This document shows, piece by piece, positions 4,407-6,638 of a DNA stretch of 6,638 bases. This DNA comes from F23-B02 sp946405205 (lineage in GTDB: Bacteria > Bacillota > Clostridia > Oscillospirales > Oscillospiraceae), in assembly GCA_946405205.1 (NCBI GenBank), contig CAMJGL010000048.1:1-6638 (forward strand). Reading direction: 5' to 3'. Both the position numbers and the translations under genes were made by a program. Below the pieces are notes generated by a model, which did not search any database, had not been told where the DNA came from, and saw only the letters and a list, made by a program, of their open reading frames with translations. Position 1 is the stretch's first letter; every line of letters starts with the position of its first letter.

Positions 4407-5711
4407 ATGCTTGATATAAAGTTTGTCCGCGAGAACGCGGAGGCAGTCAGGGAGAACATAAGAAAGAAATATCAGGAGGAGAAGCTGCCGCTGGTGGACG
4501 AGGTCGTGGAGCTTGACGTCCGCTACCGCGAGGCGCTGACCGAGGCAAACGAGCTGCGCGCCAGCCGCAACGCCCTGTCGAAGAAGGTCGGCCAGCTCAT
4601 GGGTCAGGCGAAGAAGGACCCGTCGAAGCTTGCCGAGGCCGAGGAGGCCAAGGCGCAGGTCAAGGCAAACGCCGACCGCCTTGCTGAGCTTGAGAAGGCG
4701 ACCGGGGAGATGGGCGAGCGGATAAAGACCATCATGATGACCATCCCGAACATGATAGACCCCTCCGTCCCGATAGGCCCGGACGACAGCTGCAACGTCG
4801 AGGTGCAGCGCTTCGGCGAGCCGGTCGTTCCCGATTTTGACATCCCCTACCACACCGAGATAATGGAGAGCTTCGACGGTATCGACATGGACGCGGCAGG
4901 CCGCGTTTCCGGCAACGGCTTTTACTACCTCATGGGCGATATCGCCCGCCTGCACTCCGCCGTCACCGCATACGCGCGCGACTTCATGATAAACAAGGGC
5001 TTCACCTACTGCATACCGCCGTTCATGATCCGCTCCAACGTCGTGACGGGCGTTATGAGCTTCGCGGAGATGGACGCGATGATGTACAAGATCGAGGGCG
5101 AGGATCTGTATCTGATCGGCACCTCGGAGCACTCGATGATAGGCAAATTCATCGACCAGATGATACCCGAGGCGAAGCTGCCGCAGACCCTGACGAGCTA
5201 CAGCCCCTGCTTCCGCAAGGAAAAGGGCGCGCACGGCATAGAGGAGCGCGGCGTATACCGCATCCACCAGTTTGAAAAGCAGGAGATGATAGTCGTCTGC
5301 AAGCCCTCCGAGAGCATGGAGTGGTACGAGAAGATGTGGCGCTACTCGGTCGAGCTGTTCCGCAGCCTTGAGATACCCGTGCGCCAGCTCGAGTGCTGCT
5401 CGGGCGATCTTGCCGACCTCAAGGTCAAGTCCTGCGATATCGAGGCCTGGTCGCCGCGCCAGAAGAAGTATTTCGAGGTCTGCTCCTGCTCGAACCTCGG
5501 CGACGCTCAGGCGCGCAGGCTCAGGATGCGCGTCAAGGGCGAGGACGGCAGGACCTATCTGCCCCACACGCTCAACAACACCGTCGTCGCGCCGCCGCGT
5601 ATGCTGATAGCGTTTCTTGAGAACCACCTGCAGGCCGACGGCAGCGTGACCGTTCCCGAGGCTCTGCGTCCGTACATGGGCGGCACGGAGCTGCTGATAC
5701 CGAAGAAGTGA
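4407..5711 (+). CDS. serS: Serine--tRNA ligase
   Basis: Class II synthetase that charges tRNA-Ser (and tRNA-Sec) with serine in the cytosol. The 434-residue protein has an N-terminal tRNA-binding coiled coil (about 30-110, rich in Lys/Glu/Ala), then the catalytic core. Recognisable parts are VSGNGFYYLMGDIARL (167-182), TSEHS (239-243) for the usual TAE motif, motif 2 from CFRKEKGAHG (268-277, R270 and E272) to RIHQFEKQEM (285-294), SCSNLGDAQARR (360-371), and motif 3 LNNTVVAPPRML with R398, followed by DGSVTVPEALRPYMGG. Motifs 2 and 3 differ from the commoner bacterial forms (FRSEAG, GLAVGRTL); I recall this variant as frequent in gut Clostridia, so it is probably a normal clade rather than decay. 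AAGGAG at 4393-4398 supports the start. It lies 41 bp after parB and 30 bp before mscL. Confidence 0.96.
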   Translation: MLDIKFVRENAEAVRENIRKKYQEEKLPLVDEVVELDVRYREALTEANELRASRNALSKKVGQLMGQAKKDPSKLAEAEEAKAQVKANADRLAELEKATGEMGERIKTIMMTIPNMIDPSVPIGPDDSCNVEVQRFGEPVVPDFDIPYHTEIMESFDGIDMDAAGRVSGNGFYYLMGDIARLHSAVTAYARDFMINKGFTYCIPPFMIRSNVVTGVMSFAEMDAMMYKIEGEDLYLIGTSEHSMIGKFIDQMIPEAKLPQTLTSYSPCFRKEKGAHGIEERGVYRIHQFEKQEMIVVCKPSESMEWYEKMWRYSVELFRSLEIPVRQLECCSGDLADLKVKSCDIEAWSPRQKKYFEVCSCSNLGDAQARRLRMRVKGEDGRTYLPHTLNNTVVAPPRMLIAFLENHLQADGSVTVPEALRPYMGGTELLIPKK

Positions 5712-5741
5712 AAGTATAAATATATTGAAAGGTAAAGGAAA

Positions 5742-6182
5742 ATGAAAAAGTTTATCTCGGAATTCAAAGCGTTTATCATGCGCGGCAACGTGCTTGATAT
5801 GGCGATCGGCGTCATCATCGCCACCGCCTTCGGCAAGATCACGACCTCGCTTGTGAACGACCTGTTCATGCCCTTCATAAGCTGGCTGTTCGGCGCACGC
5901 GATATGAGCGCGCTGAACGTGATCGCACGTCCGGAGATCGTCGAGAACGGCGAGGTGGTGCAGGAGGCGATAGTGATCGGCTTCGGCAGCTTCGTTGCGG
6001 TGGTTATCGACTTTATTCTTGTGGCATTCGTGGTGTTCCTCGTGGTGAAATTCTTCAACAAGGCACGCGAGCTTGCCCACAAGAAGGAGGAAGAGGTCAA
6101 GGAGGAGGCGCCCGCCGCCCCGACCACCGAGGAGCTTCTCGGCGAGATACTTGAGGAGCTCAAAAAGCAGAACGAGAAATAG
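5742..6182 (+). CDS. mscL: Large-conductance mechanosensitive channel MscL
   Basis: Homopentameric stretch-activated pore in the cytoplasmic membrane that releases solutes during hypo-osmotic shock. The 146 residues show an amphipathic N-terminal helix (KKFISEFKAF), the family signature RGNVLDMAIGVIIATAFGKI starting at residue 14, TM1 about 16-47, an extracellular loop (about 50-75) with several charged residues, TM2 about 76-106 containing GFGSFVAVVIDF, and a cytoplasmic tail with a basic/acidic linker, an APAAP hinge and a C-terminal helix (TTEELLGEILEELKKQ) that should bundle. Length is normal for the family. AAAGG lies about 10 bp before the ATG. The gap to serS is 30 bp with no terminator, so it may be co-transcribed; I see no functional link to serS or parAB. 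The unit ends at the hairpin at 6193-6229. Confidence 0.96.
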   Translation: MKKFISEFKAFIMRGNVLDMAIGVIIATAFGKITTSLVNDLFMPFISWLFGARDMSALNVIARPEIVENGEVVQEAIVIGFGSFVAVVIDFILVAFVVFLVVKFFNKARELAHKKEEEVKEEAPAAPTTEELLGEILEELKKQNEK

Positions 6183-6192
6183 GATACATATT

Positions 6193-6229
6193 ACAATACC
6201 GGCAGCACACGAAGTGCTGCCGGTATTGT
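6193..6229 (+). terminator. 16-bp-stem hairpin after mscL
   Basis: Arms 6193-6208 and 6214-6229 are perfectly complementary around an ACGAA loop and start 10 bp after the mscL stop. There is no T-run after the stem, although the 3' arm is itself U-containing. It probably ends or stabilises the upstream mRNA, but is not a textbook intrinsic terminator. Confidence 0.65.
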
Positions 6230-6332
6230 CATGCGGGCGCGTGTTGTCAGTGTGTCAGCCTAATATGTCCTGCGACGGTTGTCGGTATATTTCCATTCCC
6301 TAAATGACAGCTCCAATAAAAACCCTGCACCC
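6230..6332. other. Spacer with nothing identified
   Basis: About 100 bp between the mscL hairpin and the right repeat cluster. I see no gene, promoter or strong structure in it. Confidence 0.6.
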
Positions 6333-6356
6333 GTAGGGGCGGCCATTGGCCGTCCG
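6333..6356 (+). repeat. Hairpin core D (GGCC-type)
   Basis: 24-nt core with arms CGGCC/GGCCG around ATT, the inverse of cores A and C. Confidence 0.85.
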
Positions 6357-6583
6357 TCTGCCGACAGGCAGGAAATAAAACGACAACTGCCAATGCTACC
6401 GGTCGGGCTGACGCAAAAGCGATACGCTCCATTTTTAATGCGAATTGGCCGTCCGCCTGTGAAAATTCGCAACCATGGAAAACAGAACGCGAGAGCAAAA
6501 AAGAATTTTACCATTGTCACCGGTCGGGATAGCGCAAAAACGATAAATATCAATCTCAATCCGAATTGGCCGTGCGCCAGCAC

Positions 6584-6607
6584 CGGACGAGCAATGCTCG
6601 CCCCTAC
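6584..6607 (-). repeat. Hairpin core F (GAGC-type)
   Basis: 24-nt core with arms CGAGC/GCTCG, the exact inverse of core B. As with core B, the stretch outside it contains GAACACC (minus strand, 6618-6624), so similarity extends past the core. Confidence 0.85.
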
Positions 6608-6638
6608 AATGATTGGGTGTTCTTAAATGGCGCTGGCG

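Larger units (their letters stand above)
6333..6607 (-). repeat. Right mosaic repeat unit (275 bp, inverted relative to the left)
   Basis: Read on the minus strand it opens with GTAGGGGCG, carries two CCCGACCGGT modules (6519-6528 and 6398-6407) and one TTTTGCTCTCGCG module (about 6447-6506), and closes with CGCCCCTAC. The layout matches the left units but has an extra module joined at 6441-6450, where the half-hairpin GGCC runs straight into AATTCGCAT. Open frames over this stretch on both strands are repeat-derived. The last 31 bases of the window hold nothing I can assign. Confidence 0.8.

Noticed and set aside
4287..6080. 597-codon open frame on the minus strand across serS and mscL
   Set aside because: It is antisense to two well-supported genes. 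Its composition (many His, Leu, Val) is a typical shadow of GC-rich codons, and it matches no family I know.
6247..6626. Three overlapping open frames on both strands in the right repeat cluster
   Set aside because: Their translations derive from the same repeat modules, and they overlap one another.

Overview
The window looks like chromosomal DNA from a spore-forming Firmicute, most likely a gut Clostridium relative of the Oscillospiraceae/Ruminococcaceae type. The reasons are a germination protease (Gpr), parS sites of the TGTTTCACGTGAAACA type, AGGAGG-type ribosome binding sites, GC-rich coding sequence with AT-rich promoters, and a SerRS variant that I recall from that group. The lineage is inferred from these features, not from a database search.

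Layout. Positions 1-613 hold no credible gene. They carry a mosaic of interspersed non-coding repeats (three hairpin cores, several copies of a CCCGACCGGT module) and a perfect 18-bp-stem hairpin. Next comes a small accessory module: a minus-strand XRE-family HTH regulator (614-850) and a divergent 57-residue cysteine-containing protein (987-1160). An extended -10 promoter and a 7+7 bp dyad operator lie between them. A bidirectional terminator (1165-1200) separates this from rpsT (1206-1469, minus), which has a strong promoter and a roughly 150-nt leader rich in hairpins.

From 1748 to 6182 five genes run on the plus strand: gpr, parA, parB, serS and mscL. Two parS sites sit in the gpr-parA gap. 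The first begins right after the gpr stop codon and the second abuts the -35 box of a near-consensus parA promoter, so ParB probably both loads for chromosome segregation and represses its own operon here. parA-parB next to serS suggests an origin-proximal location. After mscL comes a 16-bp-stem hairpin, and then a second cluster of the same repeat family (6333-6607), mostly in the opposite orientation, so the gene block is flanked by repeats on both sides.

The core genes are conserved housekeeping or sporulation genes. The less ordinary material is the repeat family with a covarying hairpin core, the possible S20 leader RNA, the parS/promoter arrangement, and the small XRE-controlled module. 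I see no clear sign of a new multi-gene defence or biosynthetic system.
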